NCBI GenBank assembly: GCA_965224745.1
Contig: CBDCZY010000002.1
Location: forward strand, 744,001 to 808,000
Length of the DNA: 64,000 bases
Direction: 5' to 3'
Source: CBDCZY01 sp965224745
Lineage (GTDB): Bacteria; Pseudomonadota; Gammaproteobacteria; Methylococcales; Methylomonadaceae
Positions 19,260 to 28,745 of the stretch are shown one piece after another. The notes under the pieces are model-generated. The model worked only from the letters and a program-made list of their open reading frames with translations. It was not told the origin of the DNA and did no database searches. Every line of letters begins with the position of its first letter. The first letter of the stretch is position 1. A program made the translations under genes and the position numbers.

Positions 19260-19371
19260 TTAAGTCTTTTTTTCGCCATTGATCAATTACTTTTAAAATT
19301 TTTAATGGGTCACCAAGACTTTCTTTTTTCGATGATGTCATTTAGCGGAGTATTCTGAAATATATGACAAA

Positions 19372-21827
19372 TCAGGTTAATTCATCCGATAAAACAAGTG
19401 TTTCCGCTAAATTATTCGCAATATACTCTTCCGGCAATAAAGAGCTGTTTTCCTGATCCCTGAACTCTCGAACGATCCGATTTAAAGCAAAGCGATTGAT
19501 AAATCCTTTGTCGCACAGCTCCGAAAATTCATTTTGCGAAATACCTGTCATTACGCTAAAAAAATGCGGATTTTTGGTTTGAATAACCTCGTCAATGTTA
19601 TATTCCCGTTCATAGGTCATATAGATAAAATCAGCCATGCAGATGGCAAGTCGTTTGACTTGCGTGGCGTACCATTTCTTTCTTGACTGCCTTTCCTTGT
19701 CCTTTTCTTTTTCGACAAAATCCTCGTTTTCCTCTTCGATTTCTTCAATCGTTGAAGTATCCTGGCTTTTCTTTTCCTTAAGCTCCTCAGCTTCGATACC
19801 AATTTTTACAAAGTCCTCAATACTCCCAACCTCCTGAGTTCGATAACCCTTCACTTTTTTTAACACTTCATACAAATGGGGATTATCTTCCAGCAGTTTT
19901 AATGCGCCAAAATTAACCAGCACATCACTGGTAATCCTTTTCGCCAGAGAAATTCTTGAACCTTCCACATTCAAGGCTTCAAAAATATCTTTAGCTGTGG
20001 TGGCATTACTGTTTAAATTACCTTCAAAAAATCGTTTAATATCCAGTGTATCGCATAAACCAGCAACCGTTTGTTCCAGATTGTCATGTTCAAGCCTGAC
20101 ATTTTGCTCATAACTGTCTTGCTGATCCAATTGGTCAGCCAAGGCACTGGCATATTCATAAGTAATGCGTAAACAGCGAGAAATAGCAAAATCAAACACC
20201 CACGCTCTTGGCTTAATGACTTTTTTGGTTTTTTTATCAACCCAGGCTGATTGCACTCTGAATATTGCCTGATAATAGGACTCTGCCGATTTAACATCAT
20301 TCAATACCAGAATACTATCCCATTCTTTAATCGTCACACCCGTTAAAAAACGCCGACAAGTTAACGTAATCGTGCCTAATTTATTATTCTCTTGAACCGC
20401 CTGAATTTTCTTCTCAATATCTGTCTTATCACGCGCAATTATAGTCTCTTCATCACCTTCCGTTTTTTCACAGCCAGACGCATTAATCACCTCAAATTTA
20501 GAAAAATACGGATGTGCTTTTAATTTCTTTGCTAATGCCGCCACAGAATCCACGCGATTTAACCACCAAACCGTATGACGAACAGCAGGCGCACCCAATT
20601 GACTGCCCAACTTACCAAACACACTGATGGCTCTAGCATCGTGACCGGCTTTAGTCAGCCCGTCTAAAAAATGATCGACCGCATCGTTATAAACAAAACC
20701 GCTTTTAGTGGCTTTAAACAACTCATTTAAGGAAAAATCCAGATCATCTGTTAAAAACGTATCGCGTTGTTCGTCTATATCTTCCTGAGTAATCTCAATG
20801 GTAGAAATATCCAGATCAGGCATTTCCCTGTAAATATTAGGCTTAACACCATCAGGATCATTCTGTATTTCCAGTTGCTTGTTTTTTTGCTCATCCAGAT
20901 AGCTGTAGGTAAACACCTGTTGCGAGCAAAAATCATCTTCCTGAATCAATCGAAATGGCGTACCCGAAAGATCAAGTCTAAAATCAGAGTGTAAACTGTC
21001 AATAATATGTCTGGCTCGCTCTGTGCGGCTGCCAAAATGTACTTCATCAAAGATGATTAAATCCCAATGCGTTGCCAGCACTTGTTCCAGCCGGATTTTA
21101 GTCTTGCCATCGGTATCAATGGCTAAATCCTGTAAAGAAATACCCAGCACTTTGGTGCCATCAAAAATAGGAAACTCGCCATTTTCAGACAAACAGGGTT
21201 CTATGCTATTGCTATTTCGTTTTTTTGCCCGAATGCCAAGCCAACCGTCAAAATCGACATGCCCATTCGCAGCCTCCATCCACTCGCTAATCACTTCCGG
21301 TTTATAGGTCATAATCAGAGTATTTTTCGCCCCAATCGCCTTGGCAACGTGAAGACCAGTAAAGCATTTGCCAAAACGCATTTTGGCATTTAACAAGAAA
21401 CGATCTTTATGCGTTGCCGACCTGACTGTGCCAGAGGAATAATCCACCAAAAAACCATTTACAGGCTTTATCAACAGCCGCTTGCTGTTCTTGTCTGGGT
21501 TGATAATTCTCGACTCTTGATGCACCAAAAGCAACTTCATTAAACGCTTGCTTAACCTGATCGGTTGAAGCATAAAACCATTCTTGCCCCGCACTGTCAG
21601 ATTTTTTCTTGATGCCATTTTGTTCCATTCTGGTATGAATGTGTTTATCCGTAGTGTCTTGAGGTAACGGATGATTCCACAGAATGATAGGAAGCTCAGG
21701 GTTACTGGTACCGAATTGTTCTTTGATTCTTTGTTTATAACGTCCCAGTAAACAATGACCCACTTTGATTAAACCTTTTTTTAAGGTAGGTTTCAGTGGA
21801 GTAGATGTAAAGTTCCAATTCTTCCAT
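19372..21827 (-). pseudogene. GIY-YIG-like/SF2 helicase fusion with two frameshifts
   Basis: Reconstructed length is 817 residues. The start ATG at 21827 overlaps the methylase stop as TAATG. The N-terminal domain (LYIYSTETYLKKGLIKVG, TSNPELPIILW, DKHIHTRM, EWF) matches the T5orf172/MUG113 branch of GIY-YIG-like folds. A Q-motif-like YQPRQEQQAAVD follows, then helicase motif I (AKMRFGKC), motif II DEVH, and a motif VI-like YYQAIFRVQ. An acidic-basic coiled region is near residue 690. Two single-base expansions break it: a 7-base run at 21776-21782 and a 6-base run at 21449-21454; shortening each by one restores a single frame. It would translocate on DNA for the methylase partners. The frameshifts could be real or sequencing errors. 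Confidence 0.75.
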
Positions 21828-21925
21828 TACGACCATTCCTTGATTTTGTTTTTGATGTGGGTCTGTTCTTCTGGGGTGATTTTGAAATAATCGAAAAGGT
21901 CTTCGTCTGTCCATTGTCTTTTTAC

Positions 21926-21946
21926 TGTAATGGTCTAATAATCTTG
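21926..21946 (+). repeat. IS3-end scar inside methylase gene
   Basis: 21 bases identical to the left end of the IS3 element (373-393), with weaker similarity for about 9 more. On the minus strand it introduces an in-frame TAG at 21935-21937 just before a conserved methylase C-terminal tail. It is best read as the footprint of a lost IS3-type insertion. Confidence 0.7.
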
Positions 21947-22435
21947 AGTGATTTTTCTTAAACCTACTAAATATCTTGAAAAATCAGTCTTCAAGAATGA
22001 CACAAAATTTTCAGCATCACTTTTATGACTGAAACAATCAATAATATTGTAAGTTTCGGTAGTGATGGTTCCTTTATCTACTAAAAATATCTGATTTAAA
22101 GGAACTGTTGATCTACGCTTTCCTTTTGAACCACCAACAGCTTTAGGCACAGATACTTTCCAGAGATCAATTTTGTCTATACTCTTGGTGATTTTGTCAC
22201 GTGCTGCATATCTGATTAATCTTCCGCGAGAAAGGCAAGGAACACCGTTGGGATCAGTTTCACCTAAATCTTTATTTTTATCAAAATGATTAGTTCTTAG
22301 GCCAAATGGTTTACTTGACCAAGCTACATCACCTACAAACTTCCCATGCCATTTCGATTGAATTTTTCTAATCAATGAAAATGCCAAGGGGTCATCAGGG
22401 ATAATATCGAATTCACTAAAATCCACATTTTCTAA

Positions 22436-24553
22436 CCCTATCTTCGTGACTTATATTTACAATATCCTGTTATTTCAATAAGTTAAAATTTTCAATCTGT
22501 TTCAGTTGGCACTACAGATTTTTTTATCGATAATTGTTTTACATTGACCAATGAGGTCGGGTTTAATATTCAAAGCTTCATAAATTTGTTTCTGACGTAG
22601 CTCCGCCTTCGTTGTTGTCCGCAGGTGAATCATTTTATGATCATCCGTTGGTAAGGTCATGGTGATACGTTGCTGTGTCGACATGATGTTACGAATACTG
22701 TCCCAGCTTAAATGAATGCCCTGTTGCTTCAGTTGATAGCGCAGCGTATGCACCAGATGATAAGCCAGCAAAGTAATGAACAAGTGGCCGGTGACACGGT
22801 CTTCTTTTTGGTGGTAAACCGGGCGCAAGCCCAGTTCAGTTTTCAAGCTTCGAAAGGTGGCTTCGATCTCGGTCAGCATGATGTAGGTCGTCCACAGTTG
22901 TTCTTCAGACCAGTCGGGGATATTGGTTCTGAGGCAATAGACACCACAGTGTTGATCGTTCTGTTTACTTTGAGGTTCACGTTGCCATTCAAGCCGGATG
23001 GCGTTTTTTTTCTCGTCATCGGTTATGACGTCAATGCGGTAGTCTTGCGAAACCCGCCGGTTTTTTTCGCGCAGTCGACCGATCCGTTCCAGTATTTTGC
23101 TGTATTTTTTGATCGTCCCTTTTTTGTTTAAGCCCGCATCAAGCTTGTTGAGTGCTTCTTCCATGCGAACATGGAAGCGGTTTCGGATAGCCTGCTCTTT
23201 TTTTTGTTTTTGTTCGGAGTGACAATAGAGCCGGGTTTCGTGGGTGTCTTGATCTGTTTCGCGATAAACACACACCTGACTGTGTTCGGTTTCTCTCACC
23301 ATCACAGCATCGTCCTGATCGGTGGGATTGATCACGGATCGCTCTCGACTGACCACCAGATAATGATAGCCCTGCTCGATTAACCAGGCGATGTTGTCGG
23401 CACTGGCAATACCGGCATCCATGATGATCACAGGTTTTGTGACCTGCGGTAATGGCTGTATTTTTTGTAGTTCATCCAGCATTAACTCCAAGGTGCCCGG
23501 CTCACTGGCATTACCCGGGAAAACCTGACTGCTCAGAGGAAATCCCTCACCATCCAACACCAGTCCCAGCGTCACCAAGGGACAATCACTGCGTTTTTCT
23601 TTGGAACGACCGAACTGGGCTTTGGGGTTTTGGTGACACTGCCCTTCAAAATAGGTATTGGTCAAATCGTATAGCACAATACTACGGTTCAATTCGAATA
23701 AGGTTTGCTCTTGCTCGGACAGAAACGTTTCCAGTGCCGTCTGGTGTTTGAGCAATTTATCGCTGATCGTATAAAGCCGTGTCAGGCTGGTATGGCCATA
23801 GTCATGGTCAAGCAGTTCTCCCAACGCTGAGCGTGATTGTAGCCAATCATGGGTGTGCAATTCACTGCCCGGTGAAACCACACGGCCGATAATGTTACCG
23901 ATGGCCGCAGCGAGTTTCGACTTTATTAAAACCCAGTGCGGTGAGCTTCTGATCCAGTTGTAGTTGCATAACCGCATGCCACGCCAGCGTTTCAACACCG
24001 ATACTGCGGGCTTGAAGGGTTTCGACATGATTGATATCAACCGTGTGATAATCGGGTTCTGGACTGGCAGCATCCACCGGTTGGGCCAGCTTAGCGATGA
24101 TAAGCGCACTGTAACGCTGGGCTGAGGCTTCCAGGCATTGCGTTAACTCATCGGCTACATGAAACAATTCTTGCTGATGAGGCTCACAGCCTTGTAACAA
24201 TTGTTCAATCCTGGCTGTCAGCAAGGGCCAGTGCTCTGGATCAATGGCGAAGTCTTTGCCTAGATTCAGTAAGGTGCGTTTGCTTTACTTTCCTTCCCAC
24301 GCGAACGGATTCAACGATCCGATAGGTGAAGTAGGCCCCGCCATTATCCAGGGATTTCGTTTTGGTTTTTCGAATATACATGTCCCTAGCATTAATGAAA
24401 AACCGGGGAAAATCAAGGGTCAAAAAGACGAAAATGGCACTACCGAGCGGATCTGAAAAAAACACCGTTGAAAGGTAAGGTTTTTTTTTCATGGAATCAT
24501 TCGATGAAAACAAAATATCAATAACTTAGCGATGTCAAAGTCACGAAGATGGG
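22436..24553 (-). mobile_element. IS1634-family element, copy 2 (dead), inverted
   Basis: The ends begin CCCTATCTTCGTGACTT (one extra T relative to copy 1) at 22436 and finish AAGTCACGAAGATGGG at 24553, with a CTAA duplication (22432-22435 and 24554-24557). It is 2118 bp and nearly identical to copy 1 but inverted. It interrupts the Eco57I-like methylase gene. Confidence 0.92.
22502..24381 (-). pseudogene. IS1634-family transposase, frameshifted copy
   Basis: Same protein as at 17316-19184, but extra single bases at 24279-24281 (GTTT for GTT) and 23915-23917 break the frame into three parts (residues of the N-terminus, the middle and the DDE core). A length change in the A-run near the stop also alters the last residues. 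The core with both Asp and the Glu is still open, so the decay is recent, or the indels are sequencing errors in short homopolymers. Confidence 0.85.
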
Positions 24554-26072
24554 CTAAATGATTTCCATCAGTAAAATTTGTCTTTTCAGCATGATCTTTG
24601 TCGTAATGTAAAAAACAAATTCCGCCATTGATATCTACAGTTGGAAATACTTGGCTTGAATTCTGGAAATACTGGAGGTTTTTTATTTTGGTTGAGTTCA
24701 TCATTCGTTCTCGAAAACCATCAAGCCCTTTACCGCCACCAAACCATCGGGCAGGAATAACAAGTACAAACTCTGATATATCTTGATTTTCTACTAATTG
24801 CTCTGCAAATAAATCATAAATTGATTTGGCACTTTTTCCGAAGCCTCCATCAGATTCCTGATAAGGCGGATTCCCCACTGCAATAATTTTCTTATTCCCC
24901 GATGTGCTTTTTATATGCTCCAGCATGGATAAAAACTCCTGTTCAAATTTTTCTCGATTCAGCTTGCCATCAATCTCAGAGACATAATTGCCATTGCGAA
25001 TAATGTGATTAAAGTGTTCTTTGTGTGAATTTTCGTTGCCTAAAAAAGTTCTCAGGCTAAGGCGGTGGTGTCTTTCGTCAGGGGCTAAGGCAAAATAACG
25101 ATTGGAATAATAAAGCTCTTTTTTAACCTGTTTTTTAAACGCCTCCATGGTGAAGAGTTCCGGAACTAATTCGAATTGGGCGCGACAACTTGAAAAGGCA
25201 CAGGCAAGCAATATTTCCCCAGCTTTACAAAAGGGGTCAAAAAACACCACATCATCATCCAGAAAAACATCAGAACCCAGTGTGTTGACTAATTCAATGG
25301 CTTTAGACATCAGCATAATGGGCTGATCCCGACCGGCAACATTGCCCAAAATATCGACCACATGGGTATGGGTTTTGTAGGCAGTTCCTTGACTCATACT
25401 TATGACCTCGTCATCAAATCACTTTCTGTCACGTAAACTTCAACATTGCCAGAGGTTAGTTCGATCAAAACATTGGCAAACTCAAAATCACACTCTTTTT
25501 GAACTGAGCCTGACAAAAGGTGGCTGATAAAGCGGCTTGCTCGTTTATAAATCAAGGGCACGAGTGCATCAGCGTGGCAGTTCTCAAAATAGCTTGCCCA
25601 GCTCATATCAAACTCCAAAGGTCGATGACCATGTTGTAAAAACCACTGATGGCCAGTTTTGGTTTTTTGAGCATTGGAGCTGGCGTCTTTTTTATGACTT
25701 AAACTGGATAAGGTTTCATTGAGATGGATGTGCCAGCTGATTGCGCAAAGGAGATGAGCAAAAAAGCCGGAGTTATGCTGGACGACCGTGTATTCATCAT
25801 ACAAAGCCATTTTGTGCTGCATAAATTCAGTGGAGGCAATCAACAAACGAGACCGGCATTGGTTTATATTTTGAGGATCGATATCAATAGCCCAAAGCGT
25901 ATTGATGGCGTTCGCGACAGCATACAATGCAGCGTCTTCGATCCTTTGACGAATCGCTTTTTGATACAACGCTTCTAATCGTCTTTGATACAGTGGTATA
26001 AGGGTGTGATTAAAAGTGATGCAACATGTTAAGATTGTATTTTATAGAGTTGAAATATAAAAGAAAATATAC

Positions 26073-26354
26073 ATGAACAAAACCATCCCCGAAAAAGATA
26101 TAAAGCTACTCGAACTTCTAAATGAACATCCCATACTACGCCATCGTGTTGAGGCATTAATGGCTATCGTAGAAGATGACGATGAAACGATTGAGAAAGC
26201 GGATGCAGCGGAGCAACGCGTCATTGAAGAGGTTCGAAAAATAGGTCACGCAGCACTTTCCGAGTGGGCAGAAAGTAAAAATAAGCGCAATGAAGCTGAA
26301 TTGAAAGAACAACCCGAATTACGTATTGCAGGAAAAAAAACTGTGGTGGCATAG
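26073..26354 (+). CDS. ISKra4 transposase, N-terminal frame
   Basis: 93 residues, mostly helical (LLEHPILRHRVEALMAIVEDDDETIEKADAAEQR region, residues about 10-50). The frame overlaps the main transposase frame by 29 nt, and an A8 run at 26333-26340 lies in the overlap. Slippage there would fuse RIAGKK to LWWHSTF and produce the full transposase. This layout suggests ribosomal or transcriptional frameshifting, but a simple indel is also possible. Confidence 0.65.
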   Translation: MNKTIPEKDIKLLELLNEHPILRHRVEALMAIVEDDDETIEKADAAEQRVIEEVRKIGHAALSEWAESKNKRNEAELKEQPELRIAGKKTVVA

Positions 26355-27390
26355 TACCTTTGATATTATCGAAATTGAAGAAACCCTCTTTCGTGAGTCA
26401 ACCCATATCGTTCGTACTTTTTCAGATCAAGCGAATGTGACCTGCCGAAGTACCTCGACGCCTTTACAACGGGCCATCACAGATTTTGGAGCAGACCAGC
26501 CATTTGGCCAAGTCAACGCTAAACTCCAAGAACATTATGGAATAGAGGTACCGGTGAGTAGTATTAGGTTCATCACAGAGCATCATGGCAAAGCGATATT
26601 TGAACAAACAGACCTTGTCAGTGACTGGCCAGATACCTCAGGTACAAAACACGTCATTGCAGAGACAGATGGAGGCATGGTTCCTGTGGTGACCATTGAT
26701 CCTGAAGCAAAAGATAAGCGAAAAGAAAAAACACTGGGCTGGCAAGAACTGCGACTTTGTATTGCCCATGAATGTGGCAGTCGGACGCTGCATTATGGAG
26801 GAAACTTTTCTGGGGGTATTGAAGAAACAGGTCGCCAGTTATTTGATTGCGCGATGAATGTAAACTTTGGCCAACAAACACACGTGCATTCGGTAGGCGA
26901 TGGCGCATCCTGGATCAAGCGCCAAGTGGATGAACAATTTGGCGAAAATGGAACCTATTTAATCGACTTAATGCATCTTTGTGAATACTTGGCAGAAGCG
27001 GCACCTAGCTGTACAGGTGACTCGGCATTATGGTTAGATGAACAAAAACAACGTTTGAAAATCAATCAGGCCAGCCTTGTTCTTGAAACCCTATTGCCGT
27101 TTCTTGAACCATCCGAAACGGATGATGAGAAAGCGCCGGTTCGTAGGGCTTACCGCTACTTGAGAAATCGTCTGGATCAAGTTGATTATCAAGGTGCGAT
27201 AGAAAAAGGACTTCCAATCGGTTCAGGTGAAATTGAAAGCGCTCACCGTTACATTGTTCAAGCTCGGCTTAAGCGTCCTGGAGCTTGGTGGTCACCCAAT
27301 AATATAGATTATATGTTGGCTTTGCGATTATGTAGAATCAATCAACGATGGGAAAATTACTGGCAAGATGTTAGGCAAAAGGCGGCATGA
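26326..27390 (+). CDS. ISKra4-family transposase, catalytic frame
   Basis: 354 codons. Catalytic acids of the ISKra4 DDE core are visible as D in AETDGGMVPV, D in VGDGASWIK and E in the family hallmark LPIGSGEIESAHRY, followed by LKRPGAWW. It is probably translated as a fusion with the upstream 93-residue frame through the A8 run at 26333-26340. The ATG at 26326 lacks a Shine-Dalgarno, which supports the fusion model. Confidence 0.83.
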   Translation: MQEKKLWWHSTFDIIEIEETLFRESTHIVRTFSDQANVTCRSTSTPLQRAITDFGADQPFGQVNAKLQEHYGIEVPVSSIRFITEHHGKAIFEQTDLVSDWPDTSGTKHVIAETDGGMVPVVTIDPEAKDKRKEKTLGWQELRLCIAHECGSRTLHYGGNFSGGIEETGRQLFDCAMNVNFGQQTHVHSVGDGASWIKRQVDEQFGENGTYLIDLMHLCEYLAEAAPSCTGDSALWLDEQKQRLKINQASLVLETLLPFLEPSETDDEKAPVRRAYRYLRNRLDQVDYQGAIEKGLPIGSGEIESAHRYIVQARLKRPGAWWSPNNIDYMLALRLCRINQRWENYWQDVRQKAA

Positions 27391-27809
27391 TGAAAATTTA
27401 GTCTTGCATCACTTTTAATCGTACCCGTGGTATAACGATATTGCCGTGTCCGCAGGACGGCTCAAAAAAACTAATATCTTCATCGCTCCATAATTCGTTT
27501 TTCTGATCCCCAATGAGATCGAGCATTTGATTCACACAAGACTCTGGCGTGAAAACTTCACCAAAATCTTTAATCCTTTCTTTGCTGCGATATGAACAAT
27601 GATCTTGAACGTATTTTTCCATGTTAGGTTTCCTTGTGAAGTTCCTAACAGGGAAGACTAGTACAAATATGCGATATTTCTAGGCAAAGTCAGAAATTAA
27701 GGTGCTCGATATATCACATACTTTATCGCCTAGACACTGATGGAATTTCGTCTAGGATTTATGTATCTATAAGAATTTTTTCACTACTTAATTAGAAGAG
27801 AGGATTTGG

Positions 27810-27947
27810 ATGTATAAAAAGATAATAGCTGGTTCAATTGTTGTGTCTTTAATCGCTGGATGCAGCACAGCCGGACCTTACGTTACAAACATTTCTAGTG
27901 ATGGAAATAACGGTTTAACTAAAAGAAACTCAACCACTATGGACTGA
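27810..27947 (+). CDS. Small lipoprotein-like ORF, possibly truncated
   Basis: 45 codons after GAGAGGA. The N-terminus is a lipoprotein signal with a good lipobox (SLIAGCS, Cys at residue 18), then a short polar chain (STAGPYVTNISSDGNNGL). Its stop falls in the loop of a strong hairpin (27937-27957), and the sequence beyond looks unrelated, so it may be the remaining N-terminus of a longer small lipoprotein. Confidence 0.4.
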   Translation: MYKKIIAGSIVVSLIAGCSTAGPYVTNISSDGNNGLTKRNSTTMD

Positions 27948-28150
27948 AAGTCCATAGGTTGTTTTAAAACGACTGAAAGTCGTTACCAGTGTTACTTTAT
28001 TGCAAATGGAGGGAAATATGAAATATCGACTTTTGCCTAAAACAGACAAAAATTAAACCCATAAAAACCAAGTGATAGCAGTTTCTCTCAATTTGCTCAT
28101 AGATGGAAACAACAAATGAGTAGCAGCTAAAGCCTTGCACTGAAAGTGCA
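27931..28150 (+). repeat. Three GAA-capped hairpins sharing ACTGAAAGT
   Basis: The hairpins are CTATGGACT-GAA-AGTCCATAG at 27937-27957 (extended by CAAC/GTTG), AACGACT-GAA-AGTCGTT at 27968-27984, and TGCACT-GAA-AGTGCA at 28136-28150. The loop and adjacent bases are constant while the stems vary with compensation, so structure appears conserved. Function is unknown; no reverse transcriptase, TnpB or Cas gene is nearby. Confidence 0.55.
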
Positions 28151-28229
28151 TAGTTTTGAACTAGCGGTCTGAGACAATAAAGAATAGACAGCCTTCGTGA
28201 CAAAATAGACGGCGGCTTTTTTTAGTATG

Positions 28230-28306
28230 TCAACGAGCGTTAATATCGACATATTCGACCAACTCTTGATAGCGAAAAAATGTCTCTCGTGACACACCAA
28301 TGGCTT
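28230..28306 (-). pseudogene. Transposase HTH fragment
   Basis: About 25 codons read AIGVSRETFFRYQELVEYVDINAR then stop, a helix-turn-helix of the kind at the start of IS481-type transposases. MITE A1 sits immediately upstream. Removing it continues the frame only into short, decayed sequence (28475-28552). Confidence 0.35.
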
Positions 28307-28308
28307 TA

Positions 28309-28474
28309 ATTCTACTTTGTCAGATTAACAAAAAAGCCGTCATACTCGTCGGGAACGGGTATCCAGCGCCACGGATGGCAAGCTTAAATTCATCCATGAA
28401 GTCTGGATTCCGGCAATCCCTGCCGGAATGACGATCTTTGAAAAAATGAATGATGTAATCTGACAAAGTAGAAT
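28309..28474. repeat. MITE family A, copy 1
   Basis: 166 bp with terminal repeats ATTCTACTTTGTCAGATTA, flanked by TA. It contains inner blocks with CGTCATACTCG and GGATTCCGGCAATCC. Identical in length to copies at 43420-43585 and 57447-57612. TA flanks suggest mobilisation by an IS630/Tc1-like transposase. Confidence 0.85.
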
Positions 28475-28552
28475 TAACAAGTTTTGGATAGCTTACCAAA
28501 CGCTTCGGCTAACTTTTATCAGTCCGCTTTAGATTTGATGATTGGATTGTTA

Positions 28553-28711
28553 GGAGCGAGGATTTAAAAAAATCCGAAAGTTTGGCGCAGTATTTTTGTT
28601 CGTATTCAAGGCGTAAAAACAGGCGCATAGCAGGTTACGAAACTGTTTCTACAACGTGGAAGACGGACAAAAAGACAAGTCAAGATACGGATATTTTTAA
28701 ATCCTAGCTCC
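28553..28711. repeat. MITE family B, copy 1
   Basis: 159 bp with long terminal repeats beginning GGAGCGAGGATTTAA, flanked by TTA on both sides. It is the most diverged of three copies (others 37331-37489 and 41701-41859); its right end has GCTAGGA-type changes. No coding capacity. Confidence 0.85.
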
Positions 28712-28745
28712 TTAATTACAGAATTTCCTTTGGTTTTGATTTAAG

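Larger units (their letters stand above)
16329..19341 (-). pseudogene. RES-domain protein (NAD+ phosphorylase-like), split by IS1634
   Basis: An N-terminal piece at 19264-19341 (MTSSKKESLGDP...) and the main piece at 16329-17140 join in frame when IS1634 copy 1 and one TTAA duplication are removed. The result is 297 residues. The RES domain shows the expected spaced Arg, Tyr and Glu: GRCN, ten residues on VLYVSE, then FEEL, the spacing seen for catalytic residues of RES toxins. Known RES proteins degrade NAD+. No Xre antitoxin lies beside it. Instead it follows the helicase gene by 30 nt, making it the last gene of the methylase-helicase operon, possibly as an effector. It is now disrupted and presumably inactive. 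Confidence 0.65.
21827..25397 (-). pseudogene. Eco57I-like N6-adenine DNA methylase, split by IS1634
   Basis: Pieces 24558-25397 and 21827-22435 join in frame after removing IS1634 copy 2 and one CTAA duplication, giving about 482 residues. A motif I-like FFDPFCKAGEILLA lies near residue 50 and the amino-methylase motif IV NPPYQ near residue 175. RWFGGGKGLDGFR and SSKPFGLRTNHFD resemble Eco57I-type proteins. The C-terminal tail QWTDEDLFDYFKITPEE lies beyond an amber codon (21935-21937) carried by an IS3-end scar. Its stop overlaps the helicase start, indicating translational coupling. Expected role: adenine methylation for a restriction-type defence. At least two lesions make it inactive here. 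Confidence 0.75.
26008..27420 (+). mobile_element. ISKra4-family insertion sequence
   Basis: The terminal repeats are identical 17-mers, GATTAAAAGTGATGCAA at 26008 and its complement ending at 27420. The element is 1413 bp. No target duplication is evident and the host frame is restored by precise removal of just the element. Confidence 0.85.
25400..27622 (-). pseudogene. Methylase subunit with motif I, split by ISKra4
   Basis: Pieces 27421-27622 and 25400-26007 fuse in frame to 269 residues when 26008-27420 is removed. The N-terminus contains FGEVFTPESCVNQM and motif I FFEPSCGHGNIVIP, which binds S-adenosylmethionine in N6 methylases. After the insertion point comes WAIDIDPQNINQCRSRL, a motif II-like acidic strand. 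No catalytic NPPY motif is present, so it is probably a partner of the second methylase, whose ATG lies 2 nt after this stop. An AAGGAAAC Shine-Dalgarno precedes the ATG at 27622. It is the first gene of the operon. Confidence 0.68.

Noticed and set aside
22712..23131. Plus-strand ORF repeated in both IS1634 copies
   Set aside because: Antisense shadow of the transposase core, conserved only because the elements are near identical.
27931..28150. CRISPR-like repeats (ACTGAAAGT three times)
   Set aside because: Spacing is irregular, the repeated core is only 9 nt and the flanking stems differ; no cas gene is present.
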